Shown here in pieces: positions 16,651 to 24,242 of a stretch of DNA of 64,000 nucleotides. The translations under genes and the position numbers were made by a program. Numbering within the stretch: position 1 is the first letter of the stretch; every line of letters begins with the position of its first letter. The DNA comes from Lactobacillus sp. Sy-1 (lineage in GTDB: Bacteria > Bacillota > Bacilli > Lactobacillales > Lactobacillaceae): positions 62,001 to 126,000 of the forward strand of contig NZ_JACCIU010000002.1 in the NCBI RefSeq assembly GCF_019303535.1, written 5' to 3'. Below the pieces are notes generated by a model. The model ran no database searches. It saw only the letters and a program-made list of their open reading frames with translations, and was not told the DNA's origin.

Positions 16651-16788
16651 ATGGCAAAGAAAAAACCGGAATCAAAGTCGACGTCGATGATTAAGGTTGT
16701 ATTAACGATTACTATTTTTTATTATTTTATAAGAAGCAGGGCTGAAATCTTATTCATTAAATCGTTGGTTAGCATTAAGTATTTCTAA
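16651..16788 (+). CDS. Possible 45-residue membrane peptide
   Basis: An ATG 5 bases after AGGAAAG opens a 45-codon frame: a very basic start (M-A-K-K-K-P-E-S-K-S-T-S) and one hydrophobic stretch (V-V-L-T-I-T-I-F-Y-Y-F-I), then R-S-R. It could be a real small membrane protein or the 5' end of a broken gene. The rest of the 720-base gap holds the 16815 repeat and AT-rich DNA. Confidence 0.3.
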   Translation: MAKKKPESKSTSMIKVVLTITIFYYFIRSRAEILFIKSLVSIKYF

Positions 16789-16814
16789 ATATACCTTTAA
16801 TGATTATTATCAAA

Positions 16815-16868
16815 GTGCTCCTATGATAATAATATAACCCATATTTATAACATGTCCGCTAGAGTGTA
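16815..16868. repeat. 54-bp dispersed repeat (copy B)
   Basis: GTGCTCCTATGATAATAATA and the following 34 bases match 8091-8144 with about seven differences. No gene lies within it. Confidence 0.55.
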
Positions 16869-17200
16869 CCCTATCCTCCAGTTAAAGCTTCAAAATTTAA
16901 TTAACCTAAAACTGTAACAATTAAGTGCAACTTAACTGACATAAAATAGTTTTCTTTTGCCGCACCGCCATAAAACCATGCCAAATAGCGCTAAGGATGA
17001 TAAAATATTCATAGATAACCCCATCTGAAAAAGTGCTAATCAGCCAGCTTTAAAGAGGGATTATCGCATTCCCATGACAATAGAGAGTTAAATTATCATA
17101 AATTTAGAAGCCAAGATAGTAGTCAAATCAACTAATTAATTTTTATTATGCAATAAAACTATGATAAACTGTTTTTATCACAATAATAGGAGTTGATATA

Positions 17201-17974
17201 ATGTCTGATAGCACGCTACATAAATTAGCCCGCCACGGTCGATGGTTTTCAGCCCTCCTGATAATAATCGGGTTAGCCCTAATCGCATTGATTTACATTA
17301 ACGTTAACAGTGGGAATGTAGTTACTTTTAACATCGGTGGTGAAATTGTACTTATAATCTTAAGCTTTTGGGCTGCAATTAAAATCTGGGGAGCCCAAAG
17401 GGTAGCTGCACAACAAGATCATGAGGAATTCCTCAGACAGCAGGCAGCCGAAAAAGCATACATTGATAGTATAAAGCCTGCCAATACGGTGTCATACACT
17501 ACCCTTGATATTGAAAAACAAGACGTAGTTGACTATTTGGGCCAGGGCGACCGCACCGTTAAATACATGTTCATCGATCGCGACCGCGCAGTTACTTTCC
17601 CCGAATCAACTAGCGGTAACAACGTTAAGTACTATTTAACTGAAATTGATTTTACACCTGATATTCAAACCGTAATTAGTGGAAGTACAACCAATTTTGG
17701 TCAAAACTATAACAGCGGCTTAAACAATGGTTTAAATAACACCGGTAACAGCACTTCATTTAACACATTTGGTAACTCTTACAACCGAGGAACCTTTAAT
17801 GGTCAAACCCGAACAGTTGAACATAAAACTAGTGCTTTGATTACACTTGTTACAACTACATTAGACCGTTCATTTAAGATTCAAATCAACGACGTTGAAA
17901 GTGATAAAATCGATTCACTTAAGCATTACTACTTGCTCAATGATTTTGAACTCAAAAAATTTGGTTTAAAATAA
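17201..17974 (+). CDS. Two-helix membrane protein with Asn-rich region
   Basis: A 257-residue protein of unknown function. Two membrane helices (about residues 15-34 and 43-62) are followed by a cytoplasmic-type domain containing an Asn/Gly/Ser-rich loop (G-Q-N-Y-N-S-G-L-N-N-G-L-N-N-T-G). The C-terminal part carries a repeated beta pattern (S-A-L-I-T-L-V-T-T-T-L). AATAGGAG lies 8 bases before the ATG. It is monocistronic and ends at a strong bidirectional terminator. Confidence 0.75.
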   Translation: MSDSTLHKLARHGRWFSALLIIIGLALIALIYINVNSGNVVTFNIGGEIVLIILSFWAAIKIWGAQRVAAQQDHEEFLRQQAAEKAYIDSIKPANTVSYTTLDIEKQDVVDYLGQGDRTVKYMFIDRDRAVTFPESTSGNNVKYYLTEIDFTPDIQTVISGSTTNFGQNYNSGLNNGLNNTGNSTSFNTFGNSYNRGTFNGQTRTVEHKTSALITLVTTTLDRSFKIQINDVESDKIDSLKHYYLLNDFELKKFGLK

Positions 17975-17992
17975 GTTAAATATCTTTTATAG

Positions 17993-18026
17993 AAAAAGCC
18001 TAGTGCATAGTGTACTAGGCTTTTTT
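17993..18026. terminator. Bidirectional terminator
   Basis: AAAAAGCCTAGT pairs perfectly with ACTAGGCTTTTT. It sits between converging genes. Confidence 0.88.
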
Positions 18027-18093
18027 CTATAATCATAATAAGGACTCATGCGTAAACCATAAGTCATTCAGAGCTAGCTTAATGTTCCAATAA

Positions 18094-19218
18094 CTAAAAC
18101 CTATCAATCCTAAACGGCGTTAAATCAAATTCTACATCCCTATTTTGTGCTCGCTTCACAACAATTTCCCCCAACACACTCGCAAACTTAAACCCATGAC
18201 CACTCAACCCAGTAATCACCTGAATGTTGGGTTGTCCCGGCACCCGGTCAATTATGAAATCTTCATCTGGCGATAAATCATAGGTACATGCTGCTCCATG
18301 GTATAACCCGGCAGTTCCACTTAAATGCTCACTGAATAATAAGTCGACATCATGCTCGTCACTATCATATTCTCCATATGGTAAGCGCCCTTCCCGTTGG
18401 TTAATTGGTTGTCCACCGTTATGGTGGCCAATTTTTATCAAACCATCCTTTCCAGGAAAGCCGTAATAAATTTCGCCGGTTTTATCTTCAACTGAAAAGC
18501 AACTAAATCCTGCAGACTCGTTTAGATTGGCATCCTTAACCTTAAACCAACCAAAAACCTTTCGTAATGGTTGAATGGGTAAGTCAGGTAGTAACTCCTT
18601 CACCCAGGTCCCAGCAGTCACCGCAACTTGGTGGGCGAAATAGGTATTGTTGGTTGTCTTTATTTCTACGAGGTTAGTTTCCACCTGTTTAACCGATTGA
18701 ACCTTCGCAGTAAAGTCCTGTGTAACCCCATTTTGCTCCGCTCCAGCTATGTAGGCCCGAATTGCATTTTCAGAAAGTAAGTACCCACTATCCCTTTCAA
18801 AAATCCCCCGATAGTCATCGTCAAAATGCCAATCTGGCCAACGGGCATTAATTTCACTTGCTGTCAAGTGATCAACGGGGAGTTGATATTCAGCAGCCGT
18901 TTTAGCAACGTTAGTAATGAATTCAGTATTTTGAGGACCCACGTTTAAAACTCCAACTTGATGAAAAATGTCTCCCCTACTTTGCGACTGCAATGATTCC
19001 CAAAGTTGTTGTGCCCTTAAAACTAGTGGCAGGTACTTAGCTCCCTCGCCATAAGCATGCCGAATAATTCTAGTTTGACCATGATGTGATCCTTGATCAT
19101 GCGGTGGCCGTGCCAAGTCTAGCTCCAAAACTTTTAATCCGTCTTGACTGGCGTAATAGCCAGCCGCCGATCCTACTGAACCAGTTCCAATAATTGCTAA
19201 ATCGTAAACTTTTCCCAT
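18094..19218 (-). CDS. solA: FAD-dependent amine oxidase, SolA/sarcosine-oxidase family
   Basis: A cytosolic flavoenzyme that would oxidise an N-methyl amino acid (N-methyl-L-tryptophan or sarcosine in the characterised relatives) to the free amino acid, formaldehyde and H2O2. The 374-residue length is typical. The dinucleotide motif G-T-G-S-V-G is at 11-16. C-T-Y-D-L-S-P-D-E-D-F at about 311 aligns with the Cys that binds FAD covalently in this family. G-L-S-G-H-G-F-K-F-A follows. The ATG at 19218 has GGGG 8 bases upstream; the longer frame to 19293 runs into the T-box terminator. A T-box leader controls the gene. Confidence 0.8.
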   Translation of the reverse strand: MGKVYDLAIIGTGSVGSAAGYYASQDGLKVLELDLARPPHDQGSHHGQTRIIRHAYGEGAKYLPLVLRAQQLWESLQSQSRGDIFHQVGVLNVGPQNTEFITNVAKTAAEYQLPVDHLTASEINARWPDWHFDDDYRGIFERDSGYLLSENAIRAYIAGAEQNGVTQDFTAKVQSVKQVETNLVEIKTTNNTYFAHQVAVTAGTWVKELLPDLPIQPLRKVFGWFKVKDANLNESAGFSCFSVEDKTGEIYYGFPGKDGLIKIGHHNGGQPINQREGRLPYGEYDSDEHDVDLLFSEHLSGTAGLYHGAACTYDLSPDEDFIIDRVPGQPNIQVITGLSGHGFKFASVLGEIVVKRAQNRDVEFDLTPFRIDRF

Positions 19219-19246
19219 TTTAACCGCCCCTTTATCAATAATAAGT

Positions 19247-19528
19247 AAAAAAAGCATCCGCCCAATAAAGGACGAATGCTTTCGTGATACCACCTTTGTT
19301 CGCAGTTAAATCTAATTAACTACCTCAAAATTGGGTGCCCACCTAATGATGGTTCCCCTTGCATCAATATCGGATGCAAAACCGTTAGCAGCTAAATATC
19401 GCCACTAATAACTCCAAGCCCATCTTCAAAATCAACTGCGTCATTCCTTTACACCATCCCGGAACTCTCTGTGACGAGTTAGCTTTCTACTCTGCTCTTC
19501 AGTCTTATTTTATTGATTAAATTATTTT
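19247..19528 (-). promoter_or_regulatory. T-box riboswitch leader of solA
   Basis: Read leftward, the leader contains AGAGAG...GGTGTAAAGGAA (Stem I features), then AAAGGTGGTATCACG (T-box antiterminator sequence, 19282-19296) and a terminator, AAGCATTCGTCC with GGGCGGATGCTT then T7 (19247-19282). T-boxes sense uncharged tRNA. The region TTGAAGATGGGC in the specifier side allows ATG or TGG as specifier; I cannot decide. A Trp specifier would fit SolA. Confidence 0.8.
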
Positions 19529-19534
19529 GAGATA

Positions 19535-19563
19535 AATATACATTAACGAATTTAAACTGTCAA
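19535..19563 (-). promoter_or_regulatory. Sigma-A promoter of the solA T-box leader
   Basis: Read leftward, TTGACA (19563-19558), 17 bases, then TATATT (19540-19535). Confidence 0.75.
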
Positions 19564-19667
19564 TCTTCCAATAAATTATTTATAATTAATAATTTATAAA
19601 AGATAATTAATTATTAATTTTCAAAATCAAAATCTTTCAAACACTTCAAAACACTCACAAGATGCTA

Positions 19668-20660
19668 CTAACTAGCCCTTCGCTGCGCCCTTTTGAGATC
19701 ACGCTTATTCTTCGGAAAAAGATACCTAAGTGAGCGCGCACTTTTAAATCCCATATGATGGTATAGCTCCCCACCATTTTTACTAACGGGATGGGCAAGC
19801 TCAACAATGTCAGAAATAATATCATCCCAGTCATAGTCAGAATCAATCTCATCAACCATGTACTTCACACACAGTGTCACCATCGCTAATCCGTTGCTAA
19901 CCATTTTGCACTGCTTACTAGCTTTTTGGTTTCCACTATATTCATACATAATTTCATTTGCATTTCGGAATAACTTTCTGACGTTTGGTTGAGTTTTAAT
20001 TTTAACGTCAACCAAGTTTTGATTATGACAACAAATATTACGTGCTAAATGGACTAACCCCACTACCGATAGTAACGTCTTGTAGTCCAAGTGGTATTCC
20101 TTCGCCAACTTAATGGCGTTTTTCCGAGATAAATTCTTGATAATGAATTCAATATCACCAAACATTAACAAGCTAATCCCAAACCATGCAGAAGGGAGCC
20201 CCTCTTTATTGAGATTGACTTTATTTTTATATTCCGGATTGCTAGATTTCTTCATTGAATGCCGGATTTTCTTTTTAAACAGGAGTTCCTGCTTCTTTAT
20301 AAAATCCTTCCCACTGGCTTTGCTAAACCAGTTTGCAAAATCTAAGTAGCCAAAATCCTTATACTCGTTGGTAAACAAATATGACAACTTTATCTTTAAA
20401 GATAGTTCGATTTTTTCGATTGCTTGTAAAAAATGCATTCGTAAATTCTTATCTAGGTAAAAGCGATTCGCAATGCTTTTTAAGCGAACCCCGTTATACC
20501 TGCCCTTATGTAAAAACGGCAGTGAAAACTCCTTAATCTTATAGTAACCAATTATTTCAAGTTTGGTGGGCTTCTTAAGCTCCTTCGAGTTAATAATCAT
20601 GCCCAATTCTTCCAATTGTTTCATCTGTTGTTTGTAAGTCAGGTTATGAGGGGTCGCCAC
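19668..20660 (-). CDS. Abi-family (AbiD/AbiF-like, Abi_2) HEPN protein
   Basis: A 330-residue protein matching the layout of the Abi_2 abortive-infection family: Y-K-Q-Q-M-K-Q-L near the start, I-G-Y-Y-K-I-K-E-F at 37-45, F-Y-L-D-K-N-L-R near 67-74, I-E-K-I-E at 81-85 and a central W-F-G...M-F-G-D. R-N-I-C-C-H at 207-212 fits the R-x4-H motif of HEPN ribonucleases. Known AbiD/AbiF members protect against phage. Related HEPN proteins act as RNA-cutting toxins, some reported with a non-coding RNA partner. The start is GTG with AGGAGG 8 bases upstream. A hairpin and a micro-frame lie immediately upstream. Confidence 0.8.
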   Translation of the reverse strand: MATPHNLTYKQQMKQLEELGMIINSKELKKPTKLEIIGYYKIKEFSLPFLHKGRYNGVRLKSIANRFYLDKNLRMHFLQAIEKIELSLKIKLSYLFTNEYKDFGYLDFANWFSKASGKDFIKKQELLFKKKIRHSMKKSSNPEYKNKVNLNKEGLPSAWFGISLLMFGDIEFIIKNLSRKNAIKLAKEYHLDYKTLLSVVGLVHLARNICCHNQNLVDVKIKTQPNVRKLFRNANEIMYEYSGNQKASKQCKMVSNGLAMVTLCVKYMVDEIDSDYDWDDIISDIVELAHPVSKNGGELYHHMGFKSARSLRYLFPKNKRDLKRAQRRAS

Positions 20661-20664
20661 AAGA

Positions 20665-20790
20665 TCATCCTCCTAAATAAAAAACCTCAGTATCAAATGC
20701 AGATGCATCTGCCCAATAACTGGGAACCGAGGTATTGTCGTCAACGTCAATTACGTCATATTCAGCTGCATCAAATAAGAATCTTAACAT
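20665..20790 (-). CDS. Possible 41-residue acidic leader/antitoxin frame
   Basis: An open frame directly upstream of the Abi gene, ending 4 bases before its GTG inside the AGGAGG-GTG spacing. The translation has nine acidic and one basic residues (D-A-A-E-Y-D-V-I-D-V-D-D in the middle, ending E-V-F-Y-L-G-G). No clear ribosome binding site precedes the ATG at 20790. Tight coupling to the toxin-like gene would suit a small antitoxin or leader peptide, but chance is possible. Confidence 0.35.
   Translation of the reverse strand: MLRFLFDAAEYDVIDVDDNTSVPSYWADASAFDTEVFYLGG
20678..20735 (-). promoter_or_regulatory. Structured leader/terminator-like hairpin before Abi gene
   Basis: Read leftward, ACCTCGGT pairs with ACTGAGGT (one G-U), enclosing CCCA...TGGG and the 14-bp palindrome GCAGATGCATCTGC, then T6. 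This ends just before AGGAGG. It can act as an attenuator, or as the 3' end of a small RNA partner of the HEPN protein. Confidence 0.55.
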
Positions 20791-20858
20791 ATTAAAATAA
20801 TTTGGAACTAATTTGAAGATTAAAGTCAGCCGGAGCTAGCTTACAAATTAATTATATC

Positions 20859-21614
20859 GTGTTAACAAGTACAACGCTATTCATAACCCGTTTTAATTCT
20901 GGACTAGTCCGTTTGGGACCGGTCAATAATGATAAAGAAATGGCAGCTAAGGCCACCCGATTAGTGCCTACCAACATTATCACTGAAAAAACAACTGGAA
21001 TTGGGAATGGCACCGCTGATCTATCAATTGTAATTGGCGGAATGTTAATGGCACTTGGTTGTTTCATTGGAGTTATGTCAGCGTCGATGATGGTCTTCTC
21101 CCAGTTCGAAGAAGCTCTCAATGCTGGCAGCAGCCGTTTACAAGCATTTGGGATGTATGAATTAACATTCCTTACTATGGCTGTGTTAGGGCCCATCCTT
21201 AGTACAATCTCCTTTAAACTCATCACTGGAATTTCCGTTAGCGTTGCCCTGCAGATGTACCTACAAAGTTTTATTCTAACGTTTGTTTCAGCCCAGTACG
21301 TAAGCATCTTTACCATTTGGCTAGGCCGAATCGGGCTGTTATTTAACCTCCCAATGGCACTGGTTCAGACGCTGGCTTCTGGAGCGATGGTGCCAGCAGA
21401 GCTGCTGCCAATACCATACCACATTTTCGCTTCGATTCTACCAATTCCATTCACATATCAATCTTATATGAGCATTTTTTCAGGAATTAACAAGGCTAAT
21501 ATTATTGGTTACGACGGTCGTTTAATCATAATGGGATTGATTTCTGCCGCCATCGCATATGGAATCGTTAATATCCGCAAATTCCATAAGCATGTCAATG
21601 CGAACGTAAGTTAA
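20859..21614 (+). pseudogene. 3' part of a YhgE/DUF3533-type membrane transport protein
   Basis: The 251-codon frame lacks a ribosome binding site and a proper start. It begins in what reads as an extracytoplasmic segment and continues through about six membrane helices with P-A-E-L-L-P-I-P-Y-H-I-F and P-I-P-F-T-Y-Q-S-Y. This matches the C-terminal membrane domain of YhgE/Pip/DUF3533 ABC-2-like proteins, which normally are far longer with an N-terminal helix and large outer loop. I read it as a 5'-truncated gene. Confidence 0.6.
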
Positions 21615-21628
21615 AATTAAACCGAATC

Positions 21629-21659
21629 AAAAAAAGCTAATCTAACGATTAACTTTTTT
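21629..21659. terminator. Bidirectional terminator
   Basis: A7-GCTAATC pairs with GATTAAC-T6, between converging frames. Confidence 0.7.
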
Positions 21660-21690
21660 CTTTGGATCTATTTATGTAACCATTAAAGCC

Positions 21691-22020
21691 CTAGTTATTG
21701 TGTTGATAAAGCCATTCCTTTTCCGGTTTAATCTTAGCTACATAGCCGTTAACTTCATCTTTTTGTCCCTGGTTAACGTAGTAATCATTTATTAATCGAC
21801 TAACCGTATCAGTCTTAGTTGAGAAGTGACCATCGGCAACCCCCTGTGGACCCGGAACCCACTCTTTATAGGTAACGTTATCCCCGTCTCTCTTATAGTA
21901 AATATAAGAAGTTGGATCACCATTTCCAGTTAGAACGCTAAATCCTTGTACTTGGTTACTGCAATTTTTGTTATTAGCAATGTCATAGTACATCCCACCA
22001 TCAGAAACTAAGTTCTTAAA
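21691..22020 (-). pseudogene. C-terminal fragment of a secreted Lreu_0056-like protein
   Basis: An open frame of 109 codons follows an in-frame TAG with no ribosome binding site. It reads F-K-N-L-V-S-D-G-G-M-Y-Y-D-I-A-N-N, then S-Y-I-Y-Y-K-R and ends E-K-E-W-L-Y-Q-H-N-N. This resembles the C-terminal part of a secreted lactobacillus family I know as Lreu_0056. The signal peptide and N-terminal half are missing, so it is a remnant. Confidence 0.45.
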
Positions 22021-22244
22021 CTAATCGTCTTATTCATATTTTAAATTAGTCGAACACATTGGATGTTATTTTATTAATCGTCCAATCACTCACACCATAA
22101 ATTTTAAGGGTGTAATAGTATCAATGTCAAAAAATAGTTTAAAATAAACCTAAGTAGCTAACACAATATTAATTAGTTAATTCCATTTACACTTCTTAAA
22201 ATAAACTTTGCTATTTTAATCGTGCATTATCAATCTTTATTAGA

Positions 22245-22318
22245 TATAATAAGGTTAGGCATGCGAAAGAGAGAATACATATGCCAAAGAGAGATCCTAA
22301 TTGGGATACTCTTTTTTG
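22245..22318 (+). promoter_or_regulatory. Promoter box and leader hairpin before 22355
   Basis: TATAAT lies at 22245-22250 with a weak -35. A hairpin at 22286-22318 (AGAGAGATCC with GGATACTCT, one bulge, then T6) lies inside the leader, so it could attenuate the secreted-protein gene. The upstream part of the gap (22021-22240) holds nothing I can name. Confidence 0.5.
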
Positions 22319-22355
22319 TTCTCAACTCCAAATAACACCTAGGGGAAATTTATAA
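22281..22355 (+). CDS. 24-codon leader frame overlapping the 22355 gene
   Basis: ATG at 22281 follows GAAAGAGAG. The frame (M-P-K-R-D-P-N-W-D-T-L-F-C to G-N-L) spans the leader hairpin and stops as TAATG, sharing one base with the next start. This geometry suggests translational coupling or attenuation. Expression is unproven. Confidence 0.35.
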   Translation: MPKRDPNWDTLFCSQLQITPRGNL

Positions 22356-22777
22356 TGAAATTAACCAAAAGACTAATGCCAATGCTAATTGCAATCCCGC
22401 TAATGGTTACGCCATTTCTAAGTAGTACAGCTAACGCAAATGCTGCAACCACTAAGACAACGTTTAAAGACTACGTTGTTGTTAACACTAAATTCTATAA
22501 GCAAAATAAGCCATTCACCGCTAAGTCCAGCCACTTAACTAGTTATCAGGCCGCTTTTATGGCTGACGAGCCGGTCGTATCACTTGGCAAGGCCAAAAGC
22601 GTTAAACTAGCCAGCCGTAAGGTAACGGTTGATCAAAAAATAGTTGTTAAAATCAGTTCTGCATCTGTTAACACCCCTTTAAAGAATAAGCAGAAGTACA
22701 AATTAGCTAAACAGACAACGTTCCTTCACGTTAAGAAGGTCGGTTGGGTAAACGCTACAAACCTAACTAAGTCATAA
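22355..22777 (+). CDS. Secreted basic protein with SH3-like tail
   Basis: A 140-residue exported protein. A signal peptide (residues 1-30, cleavage near A-N-A-A) is followed by a basic domain with K-F-Y-K-Q-N-K-P-F, and the last 45 residues resemble a lactobacillus surface/SH3-like strand set (L-H-V-K-K-V-G-W-V-N-A-T-N-L). AGGGG lies 9 bases before the ATG. The function is unknown; a wall-binding role is inferred from the tail. Confidence 0.7.
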   Translation: MKLTKRLMPMLIAIPLMVTPFLSSTANANAATTKTTFKDYVVVNTKFYKQNKPFTAKSSHLTSYQAAFMADEPVVSLGKAKSVKLASRKVTVDQKIVVKISSASVNTPLKNKQKYKLAKQTTFLHVKKVGWVNATNLTKS

Positions 22778-22787
22778 TTCCATTTTG

Positions 22788-22825
22788 CCATCATCGTTAA
22801 AGTTACATAACGGTGATGGTTTTTT
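22788..22825. terminator. Terminator between converging genes
   Basis: CCATCATCGTT pairs with AACGGTGATGG (one mismatch), then T6. Confidence 0.82.
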
Positions 22826-23735
22826 AATGGTTGAATTGGCCACTCTCAACTTCGTTAATAAATTCTACTAAGTGTTGATAGTAAGCTGGTGCGTTATCTA
22901 CCATGTGGCAATGACCAGCATTAGGTGAAGACACAAACTTAGCATTTGGCATACGCTGCGCCATTCGTTTCCCAACCGCAACTGGCATTGTTTCATGTTC
23001 GCCAAAGGTGATTAAAGTGGGGCGTTTAATTTCACTCAAATGACTACCAAAGTGCCAATCCTTTAAAATGCCAGTAATTACAAATTCATTATCCCCTTGA
23101 AAAGCGTTATAGACGTCTTTATTAGTGGTATCAACCAAATGGGCAATTTTAGCTGGTTGGGTCCTCATTACATACCCTTGATTTAATTTTTCAACGAAGT
23201 CCTGGTAGCGTTGGTTATGAAAATCATTTTGCTGTTCACAGGCTTTCATAAACTGGTAGTCGTCATCCGACAGCTCTTGTTTCAAAATGCGATCTAAATT
23301 ATCAGTATAGTCATCAATGTCATCAACCATCGAGGCAATTACAACCCCTTTTAAATGTTCACCAAACTTAGCCGCATACAGTTGAGTTAAAAGTCCACCC
23401 CAGGAGTGACCCATTAAATAAAAATCATCCCATCCTAGCTTTTGCCTAACTTCTTCAACCTCGTTTAAAAAATAATCATAGTTCAAAAACCGACTTGCAA
23501 CCGTCGGGGCTTTAAAGTCCGGCGTTTCTGAATACCATGAACCCAGTTGATCATACATTACCACCTGAGCTTCTAAACCGTATTTCTTCAGCTGTTCGTG
23601 AGCATCCTCCCACACCTCATGATTACTACCAGGACCACCATGCAGCGCTAAAATTTTAACGTTTCCAGAACCTACCTGTCGCGTCCATAAGTGATAGCCA
23701 TTATCTAACTGTAAAAATCTATTTTGTGCTTCCAT
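22824..23735 (-). CDS. pepI: Proline iminopeptidase (alpha/beta-hydrolase S33)
   Basis: A cytosolic exopeptidase that removes N-terminal proline from peptides. The 303-residue length fits. Motifs seen: H-G-G-P-G (oxyanion, 32-36), G-H-S-W-G-G with Ser111, the likely acid Asp/Glu near T-F-G-E-H-E and His275 in A-G-H-C-H-M. H-G-G-P-G plus G-x-S-W-G-G is the family signature; specificity may extend to other N-terminal residues. GGGGAG lies 9 bases before the ATG at 23735, with a second ATG 3 bases upstream. The gene sits behind a leader-peptide attenuator and is divergent from an OppA gene. Confidence 0.85.
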   Translation of the reverse strand: MEAQNRFLQLDNGYHLWTRQVGSGNVKILALHGGPGSNHEVWEDAHEQLKKYGLEAQVVMYDQLGSWYSETPDFKAPTVASRFLNYDYFLNEVEEVRQKLGWDDFYLMGHSWGGLLTQLYAAKFGEHLKGVVIASMVDDIDDYTDNLDRILKQELSDDDYQFMKACEQQNDFHNQRYQDFVEKLNQGYVMRTQPAKIAHLVDTTNKDVYNAFQGDNEFVITGILKDWHFGSHLSEIKRPTLITFGEHETMPVAVGKRMAQRMPNAKFVSSPNAGHCHMVDNAPAYYQHLVEFINEVESGQFNH

Positions 23736-23778
23736 CATAAATTTCTCCCCTTTATAAAAATCATTCAATTAAATAAAC

Positions 23779-23866
23779 AAAAAACGCACGAACCTGAAAC
23801 CAGGCCGTGCGTTTGCTACGAAAAATAGTTACTATGTAGCACGGCCCAACTAGTGATCCGTGCGTT
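23779..23866 (-). promoter_or_regulatory. Four-segment transcription attenuator of pepI
   Basis: Read leftward: segment 1 AACGCACGG (23866-23858), segment 2 GGCCGTGC (23846-23839), segment 3 GCACGGCC (23810-23803), segment 4 CGTGCGTT (23790-23783), then T5-6. Segment 2 pairs perfectly with 3 (antiterminator), 3 with 4 (terminator), and 1 with 2. This is the classic ribosome-mediated attenuation design. Confidence 0.8.
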
Positions 23867-23894
23867 ATTAGTTCAACTGCAGATAAAAATTACC

Positions 23895-24008
23895 CTAGTT
23901 AACACCCAGATCGAAATTTTGAATACTAATAATAATAACCAAAATTTCGATAATGACTGCTACTAGTGCTGAATAATAATTTTGAGTTTTACTATTCGAT
24001 AACTGCAT
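23895..24008 (-). CDS. Leader peptide, branched-chain-rich (37 aa)
   Basis: AAAAGGGG lies 9 bases before the ATG. The peptide reads M-Q-L-S-N-S-K-T-Q-N-Y-Y-S-A-L-V-A-V-I-I, then E-I-L-V-I-I-I-S-I-Q-N-F-D-L-G-V-N. Thirteen of residues 14-37 are Ile, Leu or Val, as in ilv-type leaders. Slow translation of these codons when branched-chain aminoacyl-tRNA is scarce would let the 2:3 antiterminator form and turn on pepI. The peptide probably has no other job. Confidence 0.75.
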   Translation of the reverse strand: MQLSNSKTQNYYSALVAVIIEILVIIISIQNFDLGVN

Positions 24009-24168
24009 AGCTGAAATCCCCTTTTATTAATTTATGATTAGATAATACAACTTTTATAACTAATTTACAATTATTTTTTAATTTTAAAAATTTCAAAGGG
24101 AGCATTTTATTTGGAAATAATATAGTAAACCAAAGTTGAATGATTATAAAGTGATTATAAAATAGGGG

Positions 24169-24198
24169 TTGACATTTAATGAATGATTAAACTAATAT
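24169..24198 (+). promoter_or_regulatory. Sigma-A promoter of oppA (24243)
   Basis: TTGACA at 24169-24174 and TAATAT at 24193-24198 are separated by 18 bases. Confidence 0.65.
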
Positions 24199-24242
24199 TG
24201 GAGGCGTTCAATAATTCTAACGATTTGAAAGGAATGGTTTTT

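Noticed and set aside
19219-19293. N-terminal extension of SolA
   Set aside because: It overlaps the T-box terminator, and the FAD motif begins normally from the ATG at 19218.
20859-21614. Complete membrane transporter gene
   Set aside because: No ribosome binding site, and it starts inside what should be the outer loop of a longer protein.
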